The notes beneath the pieces were generated by a model that worked only from the letters and a program-made list of their open reading frames with translations, made no database searches and was not told the DNA's origin. Below, piece by piece: positions 1-9,775 of a stretch of DNA of 64,000 nt (position 1 is the stretch's first letter; every line of letters starts with the position of its first letter). The stretch comes from Lepidostoma basale (taxonomy: Eukaryota > Arthropoda > Insecta > Trichoptera > Lepidostomatidae), in the NCBI GenBank assembly GCA_022606425.2, contig JAHDVF020001027.1, forward strand, positions 1 to 64,000, given 5' to 3'. Made by a program: the position numbers and the translations under genes.

Positions 1-655
1 ATTGCTATTATTTTTCTATGTATGCTTTTAACGAATCCAAACGCATTAAACAGTAACGTTAAAGAAATATCTTTATAACTTTGATGATTGGCTCCCTGAC
101 TTTGATGAATATTATTAATAGGGGTGTATTCAGCCCTTAGCCTTCCGGCATACATCATGCCGCCAGCCCACCGCCGCGCCTGCCGGAGCCCGCCGCATCG
201 CGCATTGGATTGCCCCGGCTCTAATAGTGGTTAGGTGTGCTTAAATTGACCCGCTGGGACTTATAAATATTTTCAATCCAGACATCTCCTCGGGAGGCAT
301 CCCGCTTAGGCTGATTCATGACTTTCTTGAGATATAAACTTCAATGAGTCATAAAAGTGGAGGTAATTGGGCGGATTGAGCGAGCGCGCCCTCGGAACTC
401 GAATGTCAAATAATAAAAATTTTGTTGCCGAAAAAACCTGAAGTGCTTTTATTGCGACAAAAATGCCTGCGTTAGTTCGATGGATGGGCGACTTTCCTTG
501 AGGAGTAATAAAATCACTTTATTTATGACTTCAAACCAAATAATCGCAAGTTATTGCCGCCGTGAGTTATCTGCGATATTTTTGGAAGGAATTATTTTCT
601 AATGACTATTTAAGCACCATCATATCTTTTATTTCAGTCACCAGTCAGTTTTAAA
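1..655. other. Non-repetitive flank, no gene seen
   Basis: No coding region or recognised transposon is visible. A GC-rich patch at about 155-235 stands out against the AT-rich background. The stretch does not resemble any repeat family elsewhere in this window, so it could be unique upstream flank of the gene that starts near 10.5 kb. Confidence 0.4.
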
Positions 656-659
656 TTCT

Positions 660-980
660 TCCTCTTCTTCTTCTTCAACCTTTTTCCCTCCACTAATGGA
701 AATAGGCCTCTACCATTTTCTTCTACTCGTCCCTCTCTTGTCCCTTCCGCAACCATATCGTTCCAGCTATTCTTGCAATATTGTCAGTCCAGGATAGGTG
801 GCCTCCCGACACTCCATTTCTTTGTCCTGGGGGTAAAGTCTTCCACTGTAGTATTCCGGGAATCCATCTGGTACTGCCCTGTCTTGCTTTATGTTCAGCC
901 CATTGCCACTTTAATTTGGCAGTACGATCCATGTTGTCGGCAACTTTGGTTCGGCGTCTTAAATTAAAACTCATAAACAA
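660..980 (-). pseudogene. LINE reverse transcriptase C-terminal remnant
   Basis: On the minus strand, 723-980 translates to an 85-residue piece with the layout of a LINE reverse-transcriptase C-terminus: RRRTKVADNMDRTAKLKWQW, then WAEHKAR, then GGHLSWTDNIARIAGTIWLR and a closing basic QERDE. This pattern (RTKV..I..LKW.WAGH.AR, GRPP.RW.DDI, W...AQDR) recurs in arthropod and nematode endonuclease/reverse-transcriptase LINEs. The family assignment is from memory of the pattern. Upstream domains are absent, so this is a 5'-truncated dead copy. Confidence 0.6.
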
Positions 981-1319
981 AATATGATGATATGATCTTT
1001 AATAAATCAATTAAAACTTTGTATTATCACAACACATTTTTTTAATTTGTGCTTCGATAAGACTGTTTGTCAATCGAAACATGTCTGGGAAAAGTAAAAA
1101 CAAAAAAAAACAATGTGAATGTGAATATAAGAGAAATTTATACTTGATTTTAAATTTCCCAAGTAGTATAGAAATTTAAATTTTATTTAGTTTAATAAAA
1201 GTATCTTGATGTTTCAGTCATGGTAACAATACGTATAGCATATGTTTCATGATAAAAAAATCTGAAATCATTTAGTGTGCAAAATTCAAAAGTATGAACA
1301 GTCAATTTCTAAATTAAAT

Positions 1320-1600
1320 TCATGAATAAACTAAAATGATTACAATATTTACTAACTTTCTATGGCCATACAACTCTTGAAGAGTTTTAGCCTCCTTGAT
1401 GATTTTTCGCCCAGCCCATCGATCCTGCGCCTTTTGCTCCCAGCAGTCCGATTCGCCCAAGCTAGCCAGGTCAGCCAGAACATTATCCATTAGGCGCTGT
1501 CTAGGCCTTCCTAGAGTCGGTCTAGAAGCGTACAGGGTCTTGATTGCTTTGGTCTTTTCGGCTCGGACCCGGTGTTGCAACGGGAACTTGGAGTAATAGG
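1320..1600 (-). pseudogene. LINE reverse transcriptase C-terminal remnant
   Basis: The minus-strand frame 1320-1580 (86 residues) contains LGRPRQRLMDNVLADLASLG followed by WEQKAQDRWAGRKIIKEAKT. This is the typical end of a LINE reverse-transcriptase ORF (GRP..RW.D.V..DL..L....W...AQDR..WR.....AKT). The next 20 residues end in a stop. No palm or endonuclease motifs are present nearby, so it is a 5'-truncated fossil from a family different from the RTE at 2953-5996. Confidence 0.6.
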
Positions 1601-2640
1601 ACCAACCAAGAGATCCGTACGATGACCCAGCAGCCCCTTATAACGATATGATTACAATGTTAAGAGTTAATACAAAAAAAATATTATAGACATGAAGTTG
1701 GTGGAAAAATTCTTAAGAATTGTATAGAGTAAATAAATACCTGTATCTAATAATAATTAGCAATGGAAAACAGTTGCAAGGAAACAAGTCACATTAAAAA
1801 TAAAAAAATACATGTTTTTAAATTTCAATGTTTCATATAAGATTATTCTACTAACCTCGTTATAATGTATACAAATTTTTGTTGTGTCTCAAATGTGATA
1901 GAAAACTCGGTTTTTACTCCATAGAAAAAACTCCTCCTTAGTTTTATGGCCGGTCTATTCCATAATATTTTATAGACATAATATTGCTTTCTGGCGATTT
2001 TGAGACGTTCCTCAATCGTCTAAGTTTTATTTGTGTAAATTAAAGTTTAAAACTGCTTGCTAAAGATAGTTGAAATAACCTACAATATATCTGTATCTTG
2101 AATTACTCTCGACGATACGAAGACCTGAATTTCAATGTCGAGACTTCTAGAAATTCAGAAATATTATACGAGTACAATGTTTAAAAATATTAAATCATGT
2201 TCCTAATGAATATTTGAAAATATTGTGGATATAGTTTTATCACTATGGGTAAAGATTTAATTAAGCTTTTAAACATTTTATGATAAATAAACTATATTTA
2301 CAAAAAATATCGTATAGTTACATTCGTCGAACGATACTCTAAAGATTTTCCATTATTTTTAAAAGGGTCAAGAGTACAAATATTTTCAATAAGTTTTTTT
2401 TGTTTCTTATTGAAAATGCGCTAAAAACGATTCTTATTTTTTTAGTGTGGGGCTAAAAATAAATAATTTCGATCAACGGAATATAATATACAGTCCAGGT
2501 GTTAACAAGAGTAAATCAAATAAAATTAACTTAAAGAATTAAAAAATAAATGAAAAAAATTTACGCGTTCGATATACAATATTAACGTTATGTTCTTAAT
2601 AAATATTATTATTTAGTTTCCATAAAAGATATAATAATAA
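1600..2640. other. AT-rich sequence without recognised feature
   Basis: About 1 kb of AT-rich DNA with stops in all frames. No terminal repeats, tRNA-like box B, or match to the repeat families seen elsewhere in the window was noticed. Confidence 0.4.
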
Positions 2641-2904
2641 TAATTTCTATCCAAAAAGGTAAGCTGGCAGTGCGAAGGGTTAATACAAGAACACAAAGGT
2701 GTTCTCGTACCAACCCTTGTGTAAGAAAATGTAACATGGATCTGGTAAATGCAGAATGAAATTGTAATGAATGCAGAAGAAATGATATCACTAAGACAAA
2801 TGTGAAGAGTATCAAATACAAATATGCTCAGTGAGTTCTGGGCAAATAAAAGCTTTATGAAGAAATGATTCTGACACATCAAAATAATTAATGAAGAAAG
2901 GATG

Positions 2905-2906
<2 letters not shown>
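2640..2906 (+). mobile_element. Older RTE LINE copy, 5' part of split element
   Basis: The + strand matches the reverse-transcriptase C-terminal region of the RTE family: 'aatgcagaagaaatgatatc', 'actaagacaaatgtgaagag', and at the end 'aatgaagaaaggatgat', where other copies have 'gaatgaagaaagaatgg'. It stops at 2906 at an A-run and resumes at 6006, on the far side of the RTE element at 2953-5996. The two halves were separated by that younger insertion. The piece is heavily diverged and non-coding. Confidence 0.65.
2898..2906. repeat. Target-site duplication, left copy (AAGGATGAT)
   Basis: AAGGATGAT here is repeated at 5997-6005 (and again at 6006-6014), flanking the RTE element. This matches target duplication on insertion of that element into the older RTE copy. 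Confidence 0.65.

Positions 2907-2952
<46 letters not shown>
2907..2952 (-). repeat. Oligo-T tail of RTE element (46-nt A-run on + strand)
   Basis: A homopolymer of about 46 A lies between the target-site duplication and the 3' end of the minus-strand RTE, so in element orientation the tail is oligo-T. Other copies of this family end in GTTA repeats directly after '...cggcgtgatgg'. Slippage during target-primed reverse transcription, or later expansion of T, are possible explanations. Confidence 0.6.
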
Positions 2953-2954
<2 letters not shown>

Positions 2955-3161
2955 ATCACGCCGTTTCCCCGCAGGGGTAGGCAGAGAGAATGGACCGCCA
3001 CACTACTCTATCCTGGCACACCTCTCTAGCTTCCTCCACATTCATACATCGAGTCATACACGCACGTCGATTCTTCCGGCTTCTGACATGACCAACTTTA
3101 AATATTTGATTAATTTGGTCATGCCATGTTTTCCTCGGTCTACCTCGACTCCTTACTCCAT
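2955..3161 (-). pseudogene. RTE C-terminal tail, frame-shifted part
   Basis: Minus-strand translation across frame changes shows a basic GRPRKTWHDQINQ motif, a CMTRCMNVEE motif and a final SAYPCGET-like segment close to the 3' end. The same order is found in all RTE copies in this window (for example 18506-18730). The function of this tail is not known to me. It is out of frame with 3162-3506. Confidence 0.6.
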
Positions 3162-3506
3162 TTACATTGTTAACGTATACTTTTTAACCATTCTTTCTTC
3201 ACCCATGCGCTCCATATGTCCGAACCAACGAAGCGAACCTTTCATAATTTTGTTCATAATACCTTCTTTCGCTCTACACTCCTTCCTAATATCAGCATTT
3301 GAGATTCTGTCGTACATCGTTCTACCGCACATACGTCTTAGGGACCTCATCTCTACCGCATTTATTCTGCTCTCATCTTTCTTCTGCCAGTTCCATGCTT
3401 CGCTTCCATACATAAGGGCTGGAACCAGAACTCCATTGTGAACGGCCATTTTCGCTTTCATTGATAAATTCTTGTTTCCAATAACTACTTTTAAAGCTCC
3501 ATTCAC
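3162..3506 (-). pseudogene. RTE reverse transcriptase C-terminal domain fragment
   Basis: This 114-residue fragment starts MNGALKVVIGNKNLSMKAKM and continues with HNGVLVPALMYGSEAWNW, SRINAVEMRSLRRMCGRTMY and SLRWFGHMERM. A 'LLYGSE.W....R...AFE...LRR..G....D...N..I....' layout followed by 'R..GH..RM' is the standard post-thumb region of RTE-like reverse transcriptases. It follows the palm fragments in order but in another frame, so it is a piece of the broken polyprotein. Confidence 0.8.
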
Positions 3507-3537
3507 TTTGTTACCCGCACCAACCCTTCTTTCAATA

Positions 3538-3732
3538 TCACTGTCCGTTCGGCCATCCGCTGAACATGCTACCTAAATACACAAATTCGCTCACCTGTTC
3601 CAAGTTCTCTTCATTTACACTTATATTACAAACTGTCATTTGCTCTTCCCTTTCAAAAACTAACACCTTTGACTTTCCGACATTCATCATTAAATCGTTC
3701 GACTTGCATACCTCATACATTCTCGACACCAA
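3538..3732 (-). pseudogene. RTE reverse transcriptase palm-thumb fragment
   Basis: This 64-residue piece carries MYEVCKSNDLMMNVGKSKVL followed by the NEENLEQVSEFVYLGSMF segment. N....K(S/T)K....  and 'YLG' are reverse-transcriptase motifs D and E, which follow the YADD box. In this copy the YADD box lies in a different frame (3690-4193), which shows a frameshift near 3735-3765. Confidence 0.8.
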
Positions 3733-4193
3733 GACTTGTAATTCGTCCGCACTATCGCAACGAGAACGGCGTCGTCCGCGTAAAGCAGACAGTTTACAGA
3801 CAGATCACTCATCTTAGCACCAGCATTTATACCTTTAAGTTCTTTCATACACTTGTCCATATACAGATTGAACAACCAAGGGGACATCACGCAGCCCTGC
3901 TTAACACCCTTCGTGATATCAAACCAGGGCGTGATGTCCCCATTTACCCTAACACTGGCAGTGCTCCCTTCGTAGAGAGAAGCAACCGCCCGTATCAGTT
4001 TTGTGCTCACTCCGTATTCGGACAAGATTGACCACAGTTTTTCTCTGTTCACTCGATCATAGGCTTTTTGCAAATCGACAAACGCACAGAAAAGCTTACG
4101 GTTTTGGCCATAAACTTCTCCGCAAGCGTTCGAAGTGCAAAAATCTGATCCATACAACCTCTTCCGGTCATAAAAGCGCCTTGCACATCCCAT
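3690..4193 (-). pseudogene. RTE reverse transcriptase palm fragment with YADD box
   Basis: This 167-residue fragment holds the catalytic palm. Motif A is FVDLQKAYDRV (Asp at residue 40), motif B is GVKQGCVMSPWLFNLY (about 96-111), and motif C is CLLYADDAVLV (YADD at 138-141). All three catalytic aspartates are retained. The first about 27 residues are out-of-frame sequence upstream of the real domain, because this frame overlaps the preceding fragment at 4049-5101. The last 22 residues are also out of frame. Confidence 0.88.
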
Positions 4194-5101
4194 ACTCTTT
4201 CAGTCGTCGTCTTTTTTACTCTTTCTATTAAAATTCGACCGTAGAGTTTACCAACGGCGCTTAATAGACTTATTGCCCGGTGATTTCCACAGTCCATACG
4301 AGACCCCTTTCCCTTATAAAGAGGCATGATAACAGCCCTCCTCCAGTCGAGCGGCGTATATCCCTCCTCTAAACACTGGTTAAAGAGTCTATATAACCAT
4401 GCTGAAACCACCGGCCCACCGTTTTTGATAAACTCTAAGGCTACACAGTCATATCCGACAGCTTTTCCACCTTTCATACATCTTACAGCACTTACTATCT
4501 CGTTCAAATTTATTTCAGTAATTTCACTTCCGCTGTTCGTGCAACTCTCATTTGTAAAGCTCATTCTTATTGAATCTTCAGTCATTTCACTGCCATACAT
4601 ATCTTTAAAGTACTCCATCCATCTTCCTTGTATACTTTTGAAATCAGTAATCATTCTTCCCTCACTACTTAAAATTGCTTTCGCACAACCACTTTCGGGA
4701 GGATTTCGGGCTTTTTTGACTTCCTTCCAGAACATTTTTATGTTGCTCTGGAAGTGATTTGTCATCTTAAGTCCGTCATCCTCCTTCATTTTATCCTTTT
4801 TCGCTCTCACTTTCAACTTGACGTTCATCTTGCAAACTTTGTACGCTTCTTTCGCTCTTTGATATTTCACACAATCACTTTTATCCACAGACAACATATT
4901 TAACCATGCATCCTTCTTTTCTTTAACAAGATTTTTTATACAGTCATCCCACCAAGCATCCCCATTTCTCCTCCCTTGCACACATGTACCACATACCTCT
5001 TTCGCTGCTTCACATAGACTTTCTTTCAGTTTCTTCCAGGTCTCATCTATGCTTATACATTCCGATTCTCGATCACTAAGCCTATCATTCACTTTCATCA
5101 T
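4049..5101 (-). pseudogene. RTE linker and N-terminal reverse transcriptase domain
   Basis: This is the longest fragment, 350 residues. After an about 200-residue basic linker it carries fingers-domain motifs: GGKAVGYDCV (about 211-220), WRRAVIMPLYKGKG (253-266), NHRAISLL (273-280) and VQGAFMTGRGCMDQI (306-320). From about residue 333 the frame is lost relative to the palm fragment. The start overlaps the stop of the endonuclease frame as TTATGATGA. In RTE elements these domains normally form one ORF, so I read this as a one-base indel near 5100 rather than a true two-ORF layout. Confidence 0.85.
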
Positions 5102-5937
5102 AAAACTCTCTTTACGCCATCGTTTTGTAGTTTTTCAACTTTTACTCTAGACGGGGCGGTCACTGTCTTGTTCCTCTTGGTGCGCCAGCCTCGGAACAAA
5201 TTTACCTTTGTTACCACCAAAAAGTGGTCTGTTCCGAGTTCGGCCCCTCTGAACACTCTGGTATCTACAGTGTCCGCCCGTAATCTAGAGTCCACGATGA
5301 CGTAATCGATCGTCGTCCTTTCATTTCCTCTCTCCCATGTATATTGGTGGATCCTCTTATGGTCAAACATCGTGTTTGACACAAAGAGGCTCCACTCCAG
5401 GCACACACCAAGCAATCTCTTTCCATTATCATTCGTTCTACTATCACCATACTTTCCGAGACATTCTTCATAACCAGCCCTTTGAATTCCTACCCATCCA
5501 TTCAAATCTCCTGCTATAATAATTCTTTCGTTCGCATTTTTACTCGCTGCTATCTCGTTTACTCTATCCCAGAACTCATCTTTCACAGCTTCATCTTCGC
5601 TATTAACAGGAGCATACCCAATTATGAGTAGTACTCTTGTCAATCCAATTTTGAAGCGGATCCACATTAGTCTAGGATTCACACATTCGTATCCTTTCAT
5701 GCATTCTATCATCCTAGGAGCTAAAATTGCTGCCACACCCTGGCCTCCTCTTTTTTCTTGTGGTACCCCTGACCACAAAACGACCTTATCCCCATGCTCT
5801 CTGGATCCACACTCTTTAACCATGCATTCAGTCACACACAGAATATCTAAACATTTGTTCTCAAATTCATCGCACATCTCATTTAACTTCCCTTCCATAC
5901 CTCCTCTTATGTTCCAAGTACCGATACGGCACTCCAC
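5098..5937 (-). pseudogene. RTE apurinic/apyrimidinic-type endonuclease domain
   Basis: This intact 279-residue frame starts MECRIGTWNIRGG. It carries the exonuclease-endonuclease-phosphatase signatures: TWN (N9), CVTE (catalytic E37), GYAP (Y108), AGDLNGW (D144, N146), the TNDNGKRLL segment, TTIDYVIVD (about 208-216) and GTDHF (D237, H238). The domain nicks target DNA to prime reverse transcription. All expected catalytic residues are present, so this domain looks competent although the element as a whole is broken. Annotation pipelines often call such ORFs 'craniofacial development protein 2-like'; they are RTE endonucleases. The start is supported because the same ATG context recurs in the short derivatives at 38266 and 55138. 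Confidence 0.88.
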
Positions 5938-5996
5938 TCTCCTCTGTTCGCCCCCGCGGGAAAAGCGACGTGATGGGTGGCGGACCTCATCGCCGT

Positions 5997-6014
5997 AAGG
6001 ATGATAAGGATGAT
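5997..6014. repeat. Target-site duplication, right side (AAGGATGAT x2)
   Basis: Two adjacent AAGGATGAT units follow the 5' end of the minus-strand RTE; one matches the left copy at 2898-2906. The second unit continues into the older + strand RTE. Confidence 0.6.
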
Positions 6015-6256
6015 AAAGAAAGTATATATTAATTACGCAAACATAACAAAAATATAGAAAGACCGAGGAAAACGTGGCACGATCAAATACTTAAAATATT
6101 ATATGTCGGCCAATTGAGGAGTCGTAGTAATTGACGTGCGTGCATGACTGCATGAATATTGAGAAAGCAAGAAAATTTAAGTCAGGAGAGAACAGGGCGG
6201 CGGTCCATTATTTTCAAAATAGTTTTTCAGTGAGACGGCGTGATGGTTATTTAGCT
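6006..6256 (+). mobile_element. Older RTE LINE copy, 3' part of split element
   Basis: This continues the + strand RTE interrupted at 2906, with 'gaaagaccgaggaaaacgtg', 'tgtcggccaattgaggagtc', 'tgcgtgcatgactgcatgaa' and the 3' end 'gagacggcgtgatggttatt'. It aligns in order with RTE 3' regions at 17170-17440 and 27056-27455. Joined in silico with 2640-2906 across the insertion, it forms one continuous older element. Confidence 0.75.
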
Positions 6257-6357
6257 TATTTCTAATGTAAGCAGAAATAAATGATAATTTTCAAGAAGGC
6301 ATCGGTTCGAGCTGAGCATTTACACAAGTTTCCTGGAACAGGAGAAAAACATTCACA

Positions 6358-6513
6358 AGAAGAAGAAGAAAAAGAAGAAGAAGAAGAAGAATGAGAAGAG
6401 GAAGAGGAAGAGGAAGAGGAAGAGGAAAATGAAGAGGAAGAGGAAGAGGAAGATGAAGAGGAAGAGGAAAAGGAAAAGGAAGAGGAAGAGGAAGAGGAGA
6501 AGGAGAAGAAGTA
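6358..6513. repeat. Purine-rich GAA / GAGGAA microsatellite
   Basis: About 150 bp of nearly pure purine on the + strand: GAA repeats shifting to GAGGAA repeats. The complementary strand gives an artefactual Ser/Phe-rich reading frame. Such tracts can form triplex (H-DNA) structures. Confidence 0.9.
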
Positions 6514-6644
6514 GAACAAATCTCCTGCGCGGTGGTAAGACCGGAGATGACTTGCTGAGACTTTTCTCGGCGATGCGGGCTGCGGAAATCAGAGCGAATT
6601 AGATTTTAGCCACGGGTAGCCCTATGGATCATAATAATAATTTC

Positions 6645-7113
6645 TATCCAACCAATTCTCCAATTCTTTACAGCTTCGAAGAGATGGACATCTAATAACC
6701 CATTTCTTAAGATTAATTAGGGGATACTTTGAGAACTCGGCCGTACTGGAGGATGTTGGTCTTTTTGTCCCCGATAGATATCTCCGACAGCGACAGCACA
6801 GATTGTTTTACCTACCGGCCGCCAGAACCAATCTGCCTCTGGTGACACCGGTGGGAAGAGCAATTAGTCTGCTGAACGCGGTCTCCTCAGAGATCGACGT
6901 CTTTCATGTTAGTGAAAGTACGTTCAGGGGGCAAATACTATTGACTTTAGAAAGTATCTTGTCTTCCTAATGTCGAACCATCTCTAATGCGTTCCTGGTA
7001 CTTTGTTGTATTTTTATAATATTTTACCTGTACTTAATAGATGCCTTAAACATTTTCCTATTTGTAATGTCTATTGAGTTAATAAACTGATTTGATTTGA
7101 TTTTATTTGATCA
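6645..7113 (+). mobile_element. LINE 3' end, family with (TTTGA)n tail
   Basis: The + strand is open from about 6675 to a TAA at 6968-6970 and reads as the C-terminus of a LINE ORF2: HFLRLIRGYFENSAVLEDVG, YLRQRQHRLFYLPAARTN, then VTPVGRAISLLNAVSSEIDV and FRGQILLTLESILSS. A 3' UTR of about 115 nt with 'ttgagttaataaactg' ends in a short (TTTGA)-type repeat. Three other copies (26075, 27765, 29640, all minus) share protein and tail. The pentanucleotide tail and protein pattern suggest the CR1/Jockey group; clade not certain. Confidence 0.75.
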
Positions 7114-7640
7114 TCATGGCAATGAGAAATCGAAGAAAGAAAAATAAAAGGATAACTGTGTGTTGTAAAAAAATATTGTTCATTTATTATTCTAGCTTTC
7201 TCGTGTTTTTCCTCTGATGTTATAGAAATAGGCTAGAGATCCAGCGAAACCACATAAAACGGTATTGAATTTCGCAACAACACGTTGACAAAAGTGTCCC
7301 GAATAAAGGAACACGCAAGTCGGCCTATTGAGATGCTAATGGCGATAACACATGCACTCCACTCTGCTTTAGGAGAATATCTTCGTTCTCATGATAACAC
7401 AACAAAATAGTATTGTACTCCGAAGATACAGCGATATTAAGTTACCCGATTCTGCTGAATAGAAGACGCCAAAACTGATTTTGTCGTTAAAAAGATTGTG
7501 ATATTTCAATTTCAATGAGCTTACTTAATTTAAAAATATGAGAGTTCGAAATAAAAACAAATTTAACTACAAAATTCCTTTCATTTATTTATTATTATTT
7601 TAATAGTAATGTTGACAACAAATATATATTAATGGATGGA
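7114..7640. other. AT-rich, no recognised feature
   Basis: No frame of note and no match to other repeats in this window. Non-repetitive intergenic sequence. Confidence 0.35.
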
Positions 7641-7925
7641 GCTAGTGTAGATTGAACTAAAAAATGTGAAGTGTTTCTCAACATGGTGGCATATACACAT
7701 CTTCCAGATTTTTTTTTAGACGTGGTGGTCGTAAGAAGGGCGGAATGGGGAATGTTGTTAACGTAAAGCGATCGCTTAACCCAACCAATGACAGGTCATA
7801 AGTCCTGTAAGCGCCTCGACCACCATATTCTGTTTCCAAAAAAACAATTTACATCTTCGTCTCTATTGAGATACAATTAATCCTCAAAAATGACTCACCC
7901 ACATTGGGTTAAATCCAGTATTTGT
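7640..7925 (+). repeat. Dispersed repeat family A (unclassified, about 400-600 bp)
   Basis: Contains the family's landmarks in order: 'gctagtgtagattgaactaa', 'gaatggggaatgttgttaac', 'gcttaacccaaccaatgaca', 'ggtcataagtcctgtaagcg' and 'catcttcgtctctattgaga'. Further copies occur at 14065, 38695, 40985, 41664, 42183, 50160, 50355, 50530 and 59570 on both strands. No ORF, tRNA-like box B or obvious terminal inverted repeat was found, so class is unknown. Confidence 0.7.
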
Positions 7926-8228
7926 CCCTAAGATGGTTTGGACATATAAACAAATGGATGAGGAAAGAATAGTTAAAAATATATATACGAGTAGTGTGAA
8001 TGGAAAATGAAGACGAGGAAGGCCAAGGAAGACACGGCATGACCAAATTAATCAAATACTGAAAGGTGAACATGTTCGAAGTAGGAACAATCGACGAGCG
8101 TGCATGTCACGATGTGTGAATGTAGAAGTTGCGCAAGAGCTATGTCAGAATAGAACAATGTGGAGATCCATCCTCTCTGCCTACCCCTCTGGGGAAACGG
8201 GTGATGTTTAGCTAGTTAGTTAGTTAGT
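7926..8228 (+). mobile_element. 5'-truncated RTE copy
   Basis: RTE 3' region starting at 'aagatggtttggacatataa' (the WFGHM part of the ORF), followed by the GRPRKTWHDQINQ and CMNVE regions and the 3' end 'gcctacccctctggggaaac', with a (GTTA)n tail at about 8210-8230. The frame is broken. 5' truncation and a microsatellite tail are typical of target-primed insertion. Confidence 0.85.
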
Positions 8229-8371
8229 TAACAGTAATGTAAAAAGTTATTTACATATTTAATCATTACAAAGATGACCATATTCTAGAAGTTAAATTAT
8301 GTATAATGGGGGTGATATTTGAATGCAAAATCTGTTACTTCTACAAAATATACTAAACTTATTTCAAAAAC

Positions 8372-8500
8372 TAACTAGCTAACTAAATAACCATCACGTC
8401 GTCTCTCCGAAGGGGTACGTAGAAAGAATGGACTGCTACACTTTAACCGATGCGGCACTCCGTCCTTCTCTTTTCGTCCCCGCGGGAGACGCGGTAAAAC
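8372..8500 (-). mobile_element. Short RTE-derived non-autonomous element, truncated
   Basis: On the minus strand the RTE 5' leader end ('cgtctcccgcgggg'-like), the start-codon context and the RTE 3' end are directly joined, as in the copies at 38266 and 55138. CTAACTAACTAA at the left end is the reverse complement of the GTTA tail. Truncated at its 5' end near 8500. Confidence 0.7.
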
Positions 8501-9765
8501 TGAAGTCGATAAAACCGTGGATTTTTTTTCAGAAGTGGAATAAATAGCGAATGTTTTCATTAAAATCATCTTCCTATCTTCAAAATTTAATTTATAAAAA
8601 ATCTGTATTAAATATTTATGATCATATAATCTGATGCGCAAAATATACATTTTTAATTCCCTGTTACCATTATCTTTACAAGCAAAATAACCCGACGTCA
8701 TCAAGAAAGTGTGCAATAATATTTAGATGCCAGAGAACAAGAGAGGAATGCTTCGATTCTCCCGAAAGTAATTCAAAATGCACTCAATGCGCGTACCCGA
8801 AAATGATCTGGATTATTTTGAATTTTGTTCTGATTATTTTTGTATGACAGTAGTGTAAAAACAAAAGGAGAACAATTGGATATGGAAATTTTTAACGTGT
8901 GTTAAAAAAATAATTTACGTTAAAAGTTAAAACATATTACTGATAACAATTGTATAGTGAACCATGTTTAGAGTGTAGAAAATCTTATACTTACATGAAT
9001 ATTTTAAGGGTTGCAACTAAGCGCTACCGCGCACTAAGCAGCCAAGTTGCCGCAACCAGGCTGCGGCAGAAGTTATTTAAGTATTATTAGTTATTGAAGT
9101 TATTGAAGTATTATTAGTTAGTGTCTTATTATAAGAAGTTCGGAATCATCTCTCATTGATGGTAGAGAGCTGCTGAAACCGGTCGACAACACAACATTAG
9201 TGGATTTTAACTAAATATGGTATACGTTTTAAAATGATTTTTTGCAAAATTATTATTTTTTCATTATTTACAATGAAATTTCAAGTAACAAAATTATATT
9301 TTTAAAGTAAATATATAAAAGATTTTCCATTTTATGGATTTCCATATTATACAATACAACAAAAGTGATCGATCAACCGGGTGTGGCGAAATTATTTTAC
9401 TTGGGGTGGAAGGACTCAGTTCCTAAGATCCCGAGAGGGATGCTTGTACCCCATGCACAAACATTGTTATATAGTCAAATAAATTATATAAGATCACAAA
9501 AGCTCAAAATTCAATACGTCTGAATATAACAATACAAATTAATTATATTTTGTAAACACCTATCGCGTTTCTGAATGAAATTTTGTTATATTTATGCGTA
9601 GTAATTAAAATGGGTTGTTACATAATACTGCATCTTAATTTATTGAGAACTTCAGGGGGAGTCCCAAACAATGAGGTGTATTCATTGTCCCTATTTCTAT
9701 ACCTTCCCTAGGAAAAAGATTTTCTTAGAGCTAAGAACAAGATACTCATTGAATTTTTTATATTT
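8500..9765. other. AT-rich stretch; small GC-rich patch at 9000-9065
   Basis: No gene or recognised transposon. Two short direct repeats of 'agttattgaagtta' type occur near 9095-9120. The GC-rich patch at 9000-9065 may be a relic of an unidentified repeat. Confidence 0.35.
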
Positions 9766-9775
9766 CTGATTAACT

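Larger units (their letters stand above)
2953..5996 (-). mobile_element. Near full-length RTE-clade non-LTR retrotransposon
   Basis: In minus orientation this about 3.0 kb element has a short 5' leader ('ggcgatgaggtccgccaccc' at about 5996), an apurinic endonuclease domain, a reverse-transcriptase domain, a long C-terminal domain and a very short 3' UTR ending in '..ggggaaacggcgtgatgg'. Total length, endonuclease directly followed by reverse transcriptase, and minimal 3' UTR fit the RTE clade. At least five frame changes break the ORF, so it is dead, but it is the most complete copy here and the reference for the fragments elsewhere. It lies inside an older RTE copy (2640-2906 plus 6006-6256) with AAGGATGAT target duplications. 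Confidence 0.9.

Noticed and set aside
2902..3441. 179-residue open frame on the plus strand starting in a lysine run
   Set aside because: Antisense of the RTE C-terminal region preceded by the A-run; the minus strand carries the real motifs.
5098..5937. Host gene 'craniofacial development protein 2-like'
   Set aside because: The frame is an RTE endonuclease followed by reverse transcriptase; the name is a common misannotation.
6262..6519. Serine/phenylalanine-rich open frame on the minus strand
   Set aside because: It is the complement of the GAA/GAGGAA microsatellite and has no domain or splice context.
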